Assembly: GCA_964017235.1 (NCBI GenBank)
Contig: OZ024934.1
Coordinates: 78,954,706 to 79,018,705, forward strand
Length of the DNA: 64,000 nucleotides
Origin: Sabellastarte sp. h YS-2021
Lineage: Eukaryota; Annelida; Polychaeta; Sabellida; Sabellidae
Direction: 5' to 3'
Shown here: in pieces, positions 10,546 to 22,747 of the stretch
Layout: the number at the start of each line of letters is the position of its first letter
Position numbering within the stretch: position 1 is the first letter of the stretch
Position numbers and translations under genes: made by a program
The notes under the pieces: model-generated
Database searches by the model: none
What the model saw: only the letters and a program-made list of their open reading frames with translations
Told to the model about the DNA's origin: nothing

Positions 10546-12540
10546 CATTTATTTTTAAAGGGGTGCTTGGGATGTTGTATTGTTTTGTATCCAAATGTTT
10601 TATCTATGCAAGGGTAACATAAATGGATCTTTAAAATGACATATATATAGTGTATATTTTTATTTTCAATTTAGAGTCTTAAAAAGGCTAGGTTAGCTTC
10701 TTCATTGAGTATATTTTTATTTTGGTGGAGCATTCCATAAAGCTGTCTGATGCCAAGGCGATGGCTCAGAAATATCCTCGCAGGTTGAGAGTAAAAGCTG
10801 TGATTGAAACACTCAGCCACAGAATCACAGAATAGAGAGCATCTGGAAAGAGTTTCCAGTCTGGATATCTCTGGATCCGTTAGACAAATCCCACACTGCA
10901 TTCTATATAGAATTTAATTAGTGTTGTGAAACTGCCAACAAAAACAATAGATTTAAATGTACATGGGCATAGAAGAACAAAAGGGGAAAAAAGTAGAAAT
11001 ACTTAATAACAGTTAGGTCGTGTATTGTTTTCAAAGAAAATAATTTGTGGATCTTCTGAAGAAAGTAAAGAAAAACTGATTGACAGGTTTGCAGAAAGGA
11101 CTGTACAGTTGTTGCTGTTTGATAAATTGTCTTCATTGTCTTTAACACCTCTGTTGTTAACTAGCTTGGATATTAACTGATAAACACTTGCACTGGACAT
11201 TGTGAATGACTTTACATATTATACATGGATATATACATATGAATTTGATATTTTGCAATTAGGATAATAGAAATTATAATTATATCAGACTAATGCACAT
11301 AGGTAAGTATACTGGAATGGTTTAAACATTGAATGTGTAAAAGAGTCACAAATGTAAAATTAGATGTACAATAGGGAAATTAACCCAGTGGCATATATTT
11401 TGCAACTTTATCATAGAAGTAGATATACAATCCTGGTCCACAAGAAGAGACTTGTGTATTTTGTCTTCCCGACTGATCAAATGTAAAAAAAATATATAAC
11501 ATCACAATCGTTATTATACCTTTTTCGTCAACCATTGTGTTTCAATAATTTAAAAAATAAACCTGTCTTTACCTAAACAATTAGAAATAGCATCTGGTGT
11601 GAAATGTATCCAGTACATTTGATTAGGAGCTGCAATTAATTTTTCAATTCTTCATTAAAAAAATGCATGGACAGGGGTGTCTGAAATTAAACACATTTGT
11701 GATGTCATTCTATTGTTAAAAGTGTGCATTACTTTTAGGTAATGCACACTTTTTTGTTCTAGTTTACCGACACATGTAATAGTCAAATGGTGCCCCTTAT
11801 CTAGTCCCGAAAATTGTACATTACAAGTAATTCACCTTTTAATCAACAGGATGACATAAGAAGTGTGTTTTAAGTCAAGTAATTTAGATGAATTGTCTAG
11901 TTCATTTACCCAAAAAGTGTTCTAAGTTATAGACAGTTCTGAGTAAAAAATATTAGAGTCACTTTTATTTCTGCATGCTATCCATTTTAGAGTAAAAATT
12001 CTACAGAACAGAAGAAATACCAGAAACCAGTGTAACCACATGGGCCAACATACAAAGGAAAATATATAAATAACCACCAATCAAGTACATCGAGATTTAG
12101 GTTAATTGGTTTGTCAAGAGTTTTTGAAAAACTTCCATAAAAGTGGTATTATTTCAAGTGATTGTAAAGTCTGTATTATTTTCCCAGTAAGGCACACTTT
12201 TTTATACTTTACCTTTTACTTAAAGTGTAGATACAAGTACATCACCATTTCTTAATTTTCTGGTCAAATACATTACATGGTGGAGAATAAATATATATAT
12301 TTGTAATTTTTTTGTTTTTTCCTATTTTATCCAACAATTATCAGTGTTTCAAAATTTTCACTATTTAGCAGTTAAATTTTAGCTTTCATTTCTATGTCTC
12401 AACCATTTCTGCTACGCTGCCATGCAGGATGAAACCTTGTACTATTTATCTGATGCAAAAAAGAAGAGAGAAAAACTTTAGATATATTTACCATAAAGTC
12501 ATGGGTTGATGTTGAAGGTTGATGATAAATTGGTATCACA
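10546..12540. other. Gene-free AT-rich stretch
   Basis: Only short open frames without resemblance occur. The one structured element is the 15-bp perfect hairpin at 11718-11753, listed separately. I see no exon bordered by credible splice sites. Confidence 0.5.
11718..11753. repeat. Perfect 15-bp inverted repeat
   Basis: AAAAGTGTGCATTAC and GTAATGCACACTTTT are exact reverse complements separated by TTTTAG, with further T after the right arm. A similar right arm, GTAAGGCACACTTTTTT, recurs at about 12187-12203. This suggests terminal ends of a small MITE-like element rather than a transcription terminator. Confidence 0.6.
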
Positions 12541-12544
12541 CATG

Positions 12545-12842
12545 TGTCACTGTGACCTAGTGAGCAATACATACTCACCTTGGAACACAGAGGACATGGA
12601 TTCAAACCCAAGTACAGACAGAAACATGGTGGCTCAAACAACCACTTAATATTGTCACTTAATCTGTCATTGGGTCCCCTCCCAAGTGGAAGGCTAAAGA
12701 ACCTCAGGGACATTGATAAAATGGTCACCCTTTCATACTCTGTCTTTCAGTCACTAGACTGCTTGAGCTGTACTTGTGCAGTCGGCATGGGCCAAAGAGT
12801 GCTTTGAGTCCTGCAGTAAATGAAATATTGCAATATTATATA
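12545..12842 (+). mobile_element. SINE family B, copy 1 (tRNA-derived)
   Basis: The head is TGTCACTGTGACCTAGTGAG with a B-box-like GGATTCAAACCC. The body has GTCATTGGGTCC, AAGAACCTCAGGGAC and GTCACTAGACTGC, and the end is CCTGCAGTAAATG near an AT tail. The same order of blocks is seen at 32272 (+), 35391 (-), 44158 (-), 50709 (-), 53114 (+), 61319 (+) and 61484 (+). Two overlapping open frames over it on both strands are accidental. Confidence 0.8.
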
Positions 12843-13760
12843 TAAATTACTATGCAATACATGAAGGAAGTACAATGTTTGTTTTAGTTATAGATACCAC
12901 TATTGCCTACGATGTACAGTCCAGGAAATAGATTCAGTTATATTTAAGATACCTCTCAATACCTCCCAGTGTCGGGTATAACATGATATGACATTTGTTT
13001 TGGGAAAATGTATTTGTTTAAGCTTTTACTTAGCAGTAGCATAAAGCAAGATATAATTTAATTACCTACTCCATTACTTGTGGTGAGATAAGGTGTGTTT
13101 TGTTGCGTTATACATCAGATACTGGGATAAGATTAAGTGAGGATTTAATTGTTTTAATATCTCTAGATAGTAGTTTAATATATCATATGTTATAATATTG
13201 TACATTTTTAAAATGAGGCTATTCTGCCCAAATAATTATCCATAATTGAACTGAAAAAGTGAAGGGTGATTTGAAATTGGTTTGTGGCAATTGCCATGTG
13301 TATGTTAGGATGCTTAATTTACTGTCACATTTGACAGAAGAATGAGTTATTCGGCATGATCTTTGATCTTTCACTTTTGGGATTTAAGCCATTCTCTACT
13401 TAGGGAGCCACATTCAGCAAAAGTAAAATGAGTTCTTGTGAGAGGATGAATAAATGTCAAAACTTCATCCAAGAACCTCTGTAACTGTTGATTAAGATAT
13501 TGTAGAATTTAGTGCTATATAAATACCAACTGCATAAAACTTTAGAATAAAAGCTGTATAATTGAGTCACTGAGAATATTCTACTGATATATTTTGGCTA
13601 TGTGGCTATTATGAAACTGTTTGCTGGAAAACTTCAGCTATTCTTACTTATTGTTTATTTGTTTGAAGGAATGAGTCAAGTTGCACATTTTATATGCAGT
13701 AGCTTACAATGCTAATGCTTGTTTTAATTACTCATTATATACTTTGTATCCACCTGACAG
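12843..13760. other. Sequence 5' of the first visible kinase exon
   Basis: AT-rich with no recognisable coding. It ends in the splice acceptor CCACCTGACAG at 13760, so at least its last part is intron. The previous exon, expected to carry the end of an FN3 or Ig domain and to finish in phase 1, is not found upstream in the window. Confidence 0.5.
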
Positions 13761-13823
13761 GTCCTGACCCAGGCTCCATGATGACTGAGAAGATCATTGT
13801 GGACGAAGAAGACCCAGATACAG
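13761..13823 (+). CDS. MYLK-like: MLCK-like kinase, exon 1 of 5 visible (linker before kinase domain)
   Basis: This 63-nt internal exon runs between the acceptor CCTGACAG and the donor CAG|GTAACT. The first two bases complete a codon; the rest reads PDPGSMMTEKIIVDEEDPDT, and the last base joins the next exon. The peptide is acidic and low in hydrophobic residues, like the linkers between the last FN3 domain and the kinase in MLCK or titin-like proteins. By itself it would be weak. Support comes from phase agreement with 32790, where the joined frame continues D-VEDMFFEPRD. The two Met codons could serve as an internal start, but nothing shows they do. The donor lies in the first unit of a minisatellite. 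Confidence 0.65.
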
Positions 13824-14480
13824 GTAACTGAACAATTCAAACAAAGGTCTGAATTACTCAGATATAGGACACTGAATAGATCTCATATGACATCTGAACC
13901 AGAAACAGCTGATTAAGCAGCGCACACTTTTATTTGAAGGTTAACCTAATCTCTCAACCAACTAGATATAGATCATTAAGCAATACACACAAAACATCTA
14001 GACCTGATACATGTCAGTAGGCAATACACATATTACTTGTGAATCAGATACAAGACAGTAAGCAAATAACATCAAACCCTTATACAGGTCAGTAAGCCAC
14101 ACTCAATTAATCTCTTAACAGGCCAGTACACAACACACAAATAACCTCTCAACGTTATACAAACCAGTAAGAAATACACACATAACCTGTGAACCTGATG
14201 CAGGTCATACAGGTGAAAAAAAGCAATGCACACATCACATCTGAACCCGATACAGGTCAATAAGAAATACACACATAACCTCTAAGCCTGATACAGGTCA
14301 TAAAGTAAACCAAAAAATATCTAAACCGGATACAGACCAGAAAGCATCATGTAAACTTGATAAAGGGGAAAATACAATGCACACATAACCTTTAAACCTG
14401 ATACAGGTCAGTAAACAATTCCTACATAACCCCTGACCCTGATTCAACTAAGTAAGCAAAATACAACATAACATTTGAAG
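13818..14480 (+). repeat. Minisatellite (unit about 41 bp, about 15 units) founded on the exon 1 splice donor
   Basis: Degenerate units of about 35-50 bp follow the pattern GATACAGGTCAGTAAGCAAT, then ACACACATAACCTCTGAACCT. The first unit is the end of exon 1 plus the start of its intron (GATACAG|GTAACTGAACAAT). Later units keep GATACAG|GT in several places, with GT at 14088, 14204, 14213, 14256, 14297 and 14407. The array therefore repeats the exon-intron junction. Units nearest the exon are the most diverged and the middle and distal ones the most regular. Confidence 0.8.
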
Positions 14481-14626
14481 CACCTAGACATATATGTCTA
14501 AGAAATTCAGGTCCGCTAAATAGGATACTATTTAGTTACCTATTCTCACCTTCATTCAAACACAATCTATGAAATAATCAGAGACATGAATAATTCATAC
14601 ACCACATCTACTTCAGAATCAAAGAA

Positions 14627-15366
14627 ACTTATGCCCTTGTTCCACCAAAGGATTAAGCCCCGATCCTGTCGGCGACCCTTAATCGTGGGTAGTCTTGGAA
14701 AAAATGGAAAAAAAATTGACCAATGGGGTGGAAGACAGAATCGGTATGAAGGTCTGGGATTAACTACAGATCGGCCTCAGGACGCCCCAGGAGGCCCCAG
14801 ACAGTCCCTAACTGGTCTGGGACTAAGAACCGACTAAGCCATTTTTGTGGTCGGTTTGAACCACGATCCTGTCGTAGACAAACCGACTGGGTCCCAGGAC
14901 GCCTCAGGCCTCCTGGGACTAAGAGCCGACTAACCCAGGATTAAGTCCCGACCCCACAAGGTGTCCTGAGGCGTCCCCAGGCGTCCCCAGGCGTCCCCAG
15001 ACCGAGATAGCCGATTTTTGTTTTGCAATGGGACTAAGGGTCGCAGGAGGCCTGGGACTAAGAATAGAGGGTCTGGGACTAAGGGTCGGCGACTAAGGGT
15101 CGCAGGCGGCCTGGGACCACATAGGACTGTGTAAATTTGATCTGAGGAGGCCTGAGGACGCCTGGGACTGGACATTTTGTTTATGGCGGGAAAAAATAAT
15201 CGGTTGGGGTCGTGTGAAATATCAAACATGTTTGATTTCTCACACGGCCCCAACCGACCACAACCGACCCTTACAGAAGGTCTGGGACTAAGCAAATATT
15301 TCAAACCGACCCTCAAAAACCCTTAATCGGGAGCCTTAGTCGTGCGGTGGAACACCCACATAAGGT
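14627..15366. mobile_element. GC-rich foldback (MITE-like) element with internal short repeats
   Basis: The ends form imperfect terminal inverted repeats of about 40 bp. The left reads CTTATG...TGTTCCACC then GATTAAGCC; the reverse complement of the right reads CTTATG...TGTTCCACC then GACTAAGGC. The interior is far more GC-rich than the surroundings. It is full of variants of GGTCTGGGACTAAG, CGACCCTTA and CCTCAGGACGCC, with three direct copies of GGCGTCCCCA at about 14970-15000. A palindrome of 26-bp arms with three mismatches sits at 15201-15256, centred on CATG. No transposase is visible. Two open frames of 83 and 128 codons are by-products of the composition. No clean target duplication was found. 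Confidence 0.7.
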
Positions 15367-16250
15367 CAAGGTTGAAATTTTAATGCAAACAAAAAGCAAG
15401 AGAATAGGTAAACGACGGACAAAAATGTTCACAAGAAAAGGTTGGTACTTCATAGAGAAAAATTTTTAATTCATTGGCTTAATATAAAGAACCAACATTC
15501 AAAGTCCACCAGATATGATTTGTCAATTAACTGGTATGCCCACAGCTTTATCCATAGCTATATCCTCACTCTTCCAATACCATATCCAGATTCTGTGTTA
15601 ATCAATTGCTTATGTAATATGAAAAGGTAAACGATAGTGGGGAATCCAAAGTTTAACTATCAAGAAAAATGACCTGTCGTAGATAGTTAGGTAATCAGTT
15701 ACGGTCTTATCTGTAACATAAAGAAGTTATGAATTCCAGCCTCAGAGCTCATAAGCTGGTACCGATACAGAGGCTGTTGCACTCAAAAATATATAATCAG
15801 AAGTTATGTTTTTCTCAGTCTCTGTTATTTGTCTATACTTTCTATCTCAACTGTAACATTAGGTGTCAGGAATAATAGTCTGAACATTTTGGAAATTATG
15901 TTTATCCAGAGCATTGTGGAAAGATGTGTGAAAATTTTTTTTTGTAAAAGAGGTATTTCTGATGCCTTTATGGTCTGTTACATATTGCTCAGATGATTAA
16001 GCATAAATATGCCAAAAATGTGAGCCGCCAATACAATGGCCATTAATGACTCTTCGGCATAGATTATAAAGCTATTGTAAAGATATGTAGATATCGTGCA
16101 AGATATTATTGCATTTCATGTACTAAACAGACCAAATGCAATAAAGGATAATTTTTCTATAGTATGTGAAACTTCCATCTCACAGCAATCTGCCAGGAAA
16201 GGGGATTAAGTTCAAAACAGAACAATGATCAAGAAGGTTACATTTTTGAG
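15367..16250. other. Intron 1, nothing recognised
   Basis: AT-rich intronic sequence with no convincing exon, RNA gene or repeat family that I can identify. Confidence 0.5.
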
Positions 16251-16480
16251 TACATTTGTTTGTCTGTTTGTTTGTCTGTGTTCTCGATTATTCCAAAACT
16301 AATAAATACATCTTTATTAATTTTTTTATGTGGGATACATCTGAATCATACTCTGGATACACACAAAAACCTCTGACTGTCCAAAAGTGTCCTTTTTACT
16401 GTATTTTATAATCATACTATTCCTTTCCTGTGACCTCGGAAGTCGTCTGCACTCTGAGAATAGTTTCTAGTTACAGTTAC
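16251..16480 (+). repeat. E/F-family repeat, partial
   Basis: TGTTTGTCTGTTTGTTTGTCTG, then CGATTATTCCAAAACTAATA and an ATCTTTATT segment, ending near CTGCACTCTGAGAATAGTTTC. This matches the order in the 9500 and 20290 copies. Confidence 0.55.
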
Positions 16481-19400
16481 AACTGGGTGCCATTAAAACT
16501 TGCCCCTGGACCATATTCATCAACATAATCAATTTTAAATTTTGTAATTCTAAACATTTGTAGTATATTTTTAATACAGCTTTTCCTAAAAGAATATCTG
16601 ACATGCCAGTTAATAAGCACAAAATACTTGTAGCACTTGTTTTCTATATATCTTTTGTATCCAGTTTGTTATCATCGTATTTACATTACAAGGATATGAG
16701 AAATTCTTATTTTCAAACAATTTTCTCTGAAAGTTCTGGGAATGAGAGTATTTCTTATAATAAGAATGTAGGTTAATACTGGAGTTTGATTACTTGCAAA
16801 TGGTCAGTACTATCCAGGAAGGCATCTTTCCCTGGAATTCAATGGCTGTAATATTTTTCTATGAAGAATCTTGACCATCTAGTAAGTACTGAGCCATCTC
16901 CCCAATTACCAGTCGTGATATGATCTTTTCAATGTGTTGAAACCGGTCATGCTTCAGGCTAAAAAATTGATTATATATTTTTTATAAACACACAAAAATA
17001 GTGATCTGGTATTCAAAAAGCACTTGTGCATTTAAGGAGATATAATCTCATCAAACTCTTTGTATTAGTGGCATGCTGATGTACAAGGCAGTATATGTAA
17101 AATCACATTATATAACTTTATTGTATAAACTGCAAGTTTGCACTATTTGTATAGAAATTTTAGCCTTTAGCAAGCCCATGTTGAAAGTGATGTTAAACCC
17201 AAATCAACCAATTGATCGACTCAGGGAACTGCCAATTTTCTATGCCATTGACAAAATGTTGACATTAATGTTAAATTAAATATATATTATAAACCATTTG
17301 CAAAAGGTTTAAGTTATCATGTTTGAATTAATTACAAAGAGCTTCTACTGCTATTGCCTTAAATTCTCATTTTACTTTCATTAAACCAACATAATATGCA
17401 TTATTTCATTTGAGCTACTTGGGTATTCATGTGTTGTTGGCTGCAAACTGGCAAGGTTGACAGCCATTTCCTGTGGTTGTTCATTTCCAATAGTAAGCCT
17501 GGTTTCTTCTTACTGAGGAAACTGTCGTTCATAACATGATCTCAGCCATGTGTTAACAGAGGCATGACCCTCCCCCCCCCCCCCTTCATATTCGTCTGAA
17601 TCATCTAACTATTGCCTTATTAGCTAAAGTAACACATATAAACTGCCTCACGTCATAACTTGGCACATTACTTAACTTGGCACCTATAGGGACTAGATAG
17701 ACAGTTGGTTGCTATTGGCAACACTCATGCATTGCTGTTTATATACTATACCATTTTTTCTGTCAGTTTCTGCTAATTTCTGGCAATTTAGGGTGCTGAT
17801 ATCAACCATATATTGCATGACCCCTCAAAAAGTTACCTAAATAGTATAAATTTGAAGTTTATATGAACTTTATATGTATAACTTTGTCCTGGTGTCAATG
17901 CATATTTTAAATGAACAGAAATCAACATCACTATGCATGGAAATGTATAATTAAGGATTTGTGTTAGAAGTGTGCCAAGTAACCACACCAAGCAGTTGCT
18001 GAAGCAAAAACTGGCAGAAGCCCTCGTATTGATATGCTATAAAATATTTATTCATTATGAAACATTTAGCACAACATATTAATACAATGGAAACTTTATT
18101 ATTATATATGCTGTAATTACTAAGCTAGATGACAAGCCTGGGAGAAAATTGTACAACAGCAAAACAAATGCCAATTTGCCCCATATTGCAGACATTTAGC
18201 AATGGTTTCAGCCAATTTATGGCTATGGTACTAAAGCTGGCCAGAACATTATCTCATAGGTCTACTGGGTCTAGTAAAGTAGTTTTTATATTGAGGCAGG
18301 AGCTATACTCATACATTTTCACATGCCTGATGATGGGCTTCTCTCCTGAATTTAAAGTTTATTAGGTCAATGTTCATACATTCTGATCATGTCTTTTTTC
18401 CCCAGAAGAATGACATTATGTCATATCTTACATTTCCATTTAGGCTATACTTCCTTGTAACCGATTTTTATCGACCAAATCTTCCGTTTGCCATGTATTG
18501 TTGTCAAATGCTTCCTTTCATCAGATTTTCACCAGACATCTTATCAGCTATCGGTCAGAATCTGTTTTAACACAGGATCCAATTGCTTGTGGAGTGAAGA
18601 AAAAATCTTCTGCATTTTTTCATCATTTCTTACAGTTTGAACAAATATCACATTGGATTAGATCAGTTTGATACATACTGACTTCACGTCCTTGTTTCCC
18701 TCTCCTGTTTTTTTTTAAATTTAATATTGGCAGAAAAATAACCATTTACCATAAGTTTCCATATAAATCCTTCTTCTCTATTAAATACCCCCCTCCACTT
18801 TTGCGATTTTGGGATTCCGTATGAAAGATATGTTTTAATACATCCCCAATAAATGAACTGCTAACAGGAAATGAAGTTCATCATGACATGTCATTTTTGA
18901 TCAAAAATGCTAAAAATTCTACAAAAATAAGAAATAAAAGTTTTGGATTTCTTCAGATTTAAGATTTGCTTCTAATATTTTAAACTCTCTAACAATTTCA
19001 TGTTCTGATAGTCGAGATGCTGGTTGTAAAGTATCGAATTATTGCCCATTGCCACCGGATACTCAAGTTGTTATTTTTATCTCAAATATTACTAACAAAC
19101 AAACAGAAAAACAGTCATGAAATTAACACCTTCTTAGCGTAGGTAATAAACAGTCTTTTAATAGTTTTAAGAGTACACACGCTTCACTAGTTTCTTCTTG
19201 GTTTAACAATTTATTTGCTCCGCTTTTAGATACCTGGATACACTAACATAACTCATATTAAAAAGTACCAAAAATTAGATTTCAAAAACTGCCAATTTGT
19301 GCTAGTAGAACTTCAATAAGTTTAACTTTCATTGTGCAGAAAAATGTTCACATGATGATGCTTCTACAATAAGGGGATTTTGGGTTATTGCTATCCATTC

Positions 19401-20200
19401 GGTGCAGAAATGTTACCCCCTCTAGAGACATACTCACAGAAACCTTAATCATTATCAGGTAGAGATATTTACAGTATAAATTAGATTAAATTCAGATAAT
19501 CTATGAGCAGTGTATGATAGTATACATCTGTTAAGAAACACAGGTTTTTTTTCAGATATAAGTCCAAATACGTCAATCGTTGTAGCTCCTGTAACCACTA
19601 GTAGAAGATTAGGCTGATATATTTCATAGCAAATAGTATAATTCAAGGTCACTTGCTTATATCCAGAAAAGATAATTAACCTTTAGCCTAACATAAAATA
19701 AAAAGAGCAAAAATGAATGTTTTCTTGGTAGTTAATTTACTAGGATAATATTTAAATGATGTAGATGGAATTTCCATCCGGGAAAACATTTGAAGATAAT
19801 TTAGAAAGGAATTTTCATCCGGAGAACCTTTGAAGACAATCCCGAGAAAGTGTATTCAGCTAGAGTGGATGGATTTGTCGACAAGTAAAATAAATGACTT
19901 AATTAACCCTGTATATAAAACTTATCTTTGTTTAAAAAAAACAACAATGCGTCTGGAATTCAATATTTCTTCACTGCTAATTGACGTGTTACACTTGTGT
20001 AAGTAGTTAGTGTTAGAATGTGAAAATACCCACAATGCATCGCATTCCTTTACTATTTCTCACTGTTACATAACTGGACAGGTATTTCAATTACATACTT
20101 TCAGTTAAAAATTGCTACTCTAATCTGTAGCCTTTTGCAGGCGTTAAAAGAATCAGTAAAAATACCTCAAGACTAATTCTAATCTAATTTGAATTATTTT
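16481..20200. other. Intron 1, mostly unassigned AT-rich sequence
   Basis: I see only short simple-sequence tracts (for example a C-run at 17571-17584) and no gene. Several short open frames have no family resemblance. The segment at 16900-16960 (CCAGTCGTGATATGATC...GTTGAAACCGG) looks like a very old family A 3' fragment. Confidence 0.45.
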
Positions 20201-20204
20201 ATAA

Positions 20205-20250
20205 TGCTTAATCTTCCCTATTCAAAAGGGACTCTAAGGCGCAACAAAAC
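20205..20250 (-). repeat. LINE-type 3' tail remnant (- strand)
   Basis: The - strand reads GTTGCGCCTTAGAGTCCC, then GATTAAGCATTATAAAA, the tail seen at 1190 and 45323. No RT coding is attached. Confidence 0.65.
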
Positions 20251-20289
20251 TAAAACATAGTTATTCTAACTCTTTACTTCCATGAGAAT

Positions 20290-20640
20290 GTTATGTTTCG
20301 TGTGTGTTCATTTGTCTGTTTGTTTGGATCTTTATTTTCTATGTTGGTAGGGCCTAACCAAAAGGAAGAAGTGATTAAATGTTGGGAGACACCACAATCA
20401 AAGTCTGGATTAAAATAATCTTTTAAGGACTACTTTCAATGATATTGTGTTTTTAGTTGACATAACCCCTAAAATAATGAGTGGATCTTTCTGAAGTTTT
20501 ATGTGGATTGGGTCTTGCCAAAGGAAGGAGTGATTACATTTTGGCAAAAATCTGATGTATTCTGAATACAAAAAAAAAATCCGAATTTTTGAAACCCCCC
20601 TCCCCAAGTGGACGTTTGTGCTGTGTGAGTACTTTCTAGT
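20290..20640 (+). repeat. E/F-family repeat, partial tandem
   Basis: Two related segments each contain GGATCTTT, then GGGCCTAACCAAAAGGAAGA or GGGTCTTGCCAAAGGAAGGA, then GTGATTA. They lie about 180 bp apart, and the end is GTGCTGTGTGAGTACTTTCTAG. This is the same block order as around 9640-9720. Confidence 0.6.
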
Positions 20641-21057
20641 TTTAAGTATGTAGAAATAGATTTACAGGAAGCTATACATCAAAATCCAAAAACACTCGAA
20701 TGTAGGCTTAAGAGGAGTCACTTCAATAATGACACCATCACAGAAAAGCTGGACCTTTGTACATTCAAAAGTTAGATTCAAATCCTAGAGATAACCAAAC
20801 ACTAAGAATCCTGTTTTAGCAAGGACCAAGTGGAAGTTGCAGCAAAATAAAATTGGAGATAATGTAAACAAATTTGTCGAAAATTAAGATATGAAATCTC
20901 ATTGTGAAAGATTAAAACTTGGGAAGCCAATTATTAGGTTTCACCCATGGTATGTATGGATATCTAGAAAATTTAAATAGTCTTAGCAGTACTCTGTTGT
21001 CTGGTTTCTGCTCAGTTTCTGAACAAAGTCAGATAGTTTTTTTTATGTCATGAAAAA

Positions 21058-21320
21058 CTAGCCTAAGTGATTATTGTCACAGAGTAAAAATCGAAGTAAT
21101 TATCTACACTTAGTGAAACCTAGTCGAAGTGATTATTTACACTTAGTGAAAATCTAAGTGATTGTCTACACTTAGTGAAAACTAGACAAAGTGATAGCAT
21201 TAAGTGAAAACAAGTCTAAGTGATTATTTAACTTAGTGAAAACTAGTTTAAGTGATTTTCTACACTAAGTAAAACCTAGTATAAGTCATTGTCCACAATA
21301 ACTGATTATCTCAAAGTATG
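21058..21320 (+). repeat. Degenerate minisatellite (unit about 33-40 bp)
   Basis: About seven imperfect units follow the pattern AAAACTAGTCTAAGTGATTA then TCTACACTTAGTG. CTAAGTG and CACTTAG in each unit are inverted repeats of each other, so each unit can form a small hairpin. Confidence 0.8.
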
Positions 21321-22189
21321 TTAGTACCATATAAGTGTACATTTACATTCATTGAACTAATACACACATGCTTAAAAAAATTTGTATTTTTCGTACAATT
21401 TTTCACTTATTTTACAAACTATAAAGGTGCTTCTTACCGTGAGCAGCCTTTAGCAAGGCTAATAAAAACCACTGAGCTACCTACAAACAATGGAGAAAGA
21501 AGTTGAAATAAAAACTCTCTAGACTTTCTGTGAAATGTAGCTTCCAGGGACCATGATTTCACACTGTTTTGTGTCTGTTTTGTACAGAAGTTCAGGCTTT
21601 AATTGTTAATTATGTAGAAAACATCTTTATCAAAGAGCACAGTAGCAATAGCCATAGGGACTACTAAATATTGATCAGATTTACGTCTTTCAGACAGTGC
21701 AAAAAGGCACGTGTTTTGCATGTAATAAAAATAGATAGTTGAACTGTACCTTTTATAAATCTGTTAATAAGACTTCAATAAAACTATTAACAAGATTTTC
21801 ATGACAAATGAGACAAGTGCATTACTATAAGTACATTATTAAATATTGAATCTAGTTTAGCTTTTTAAATTTAAAGTCTGATTTATTGATGGAGGAGATT
21901 AGTACTACATTGCTGTAAACTAGATGCTTACAGGCAATACCCGATAAACATTTCAACTGAGAAGCCGGGGGTGGGATTTAATCCCAAGATACATATAGTT
22001 GAGAGGTCTATGTTTGTGAAGGACATCTCTCATAAAGCACTGTGGGGCGTGGCTTGATCCAGGTTTCACCAGACTGCTGAAGTGATTGGTTCAGATTAGT
22101 TCTTGAATGGATGACAGTGATAATACATGTATTCAATACACGTGACTTGAATTTTAAATTCCAAACAAAGTAATAATAAACCGGAAAGG

Positions 22190-22545
22190 TAGCCGAGTAT
22201 TCAGAATATGATCGAGGTCTTTACCAAAATCTAAAGAATTATACCTTCGGTCAGGCCATATTGACATAAAAATTTTGACAAATATCCTTGCATTAGTTTT
22301 CAACCCCAAACCCCCAATAATTGAAAATGGGAGAGTTGAAAATTTGGGATGTGCTGAATTCAGAGTATAATCGGGATATTTGCTAAAACTGAATCAGTTT
22401 TTCCTTTGGCCATGCCCTATGCGCATAAAAAAAATTATTTGTTTATTTGTTTTGGAGAATCAGCGAATACAAAAACACAGACGGACGAACAAACGAACAC
22501 ACCCCAAAACATAGTCTCCTTGGTAAAGGTAATTAACCACACAAG
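22190..22545 (+). repeat. Interspersed repeat with internal tandem duplication
   Basis: TATTCAGAATATGATCGAGG and AATTCAGAGTATAATCGGGA begin two diverged segments about 160 bp apart, each with a CCAAAA or CTAAAA and GGCCATRYYCTA-like part. The end CAGACGGACGAACAAACGAACAC, then CTCCTTGGTAAAGGT, is shared with the E family end at 25860-25892. Confidence 0.5.
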
Positions 22546-22747
22546 AACTGCATAGGAAAAAGTAGCAATAGTGTTTTTGCAGTTGATTAGCATGGACGTA
22601 TGATCTGTTAAAAAAACTGTATCATAAATATCATTCGAATCATATCATTAGAACTTTTTTCTCATTCTTAGAACCTTTTCTTGGAAAATCCCTATATTTA
22701 AAGAGATATGTTCTACATGGCAATCTGATAAGATACACGAATCAATG

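Noticed and set aside
11750-11756. Hairpin plus T-run as a transcription terminator
   Set aside because: This is eukaryotic intronic or intergenic DNA with no adjacent RNA gene; related arms nearby fit a mobile element better.
12399-12807. Open frames on both strands (109 and 75 codons)
   Set aside because: Both cover SINE family B copy 1 and have no independent support.
14586-15316. Open frames of 83 and 128 codons in the GC-rich block
   Set aside because: High GC and repeated modules lower stop frequency; the peptides are low-complexity Pro/Arg/Gly repeats mirroring the DNA repeats.
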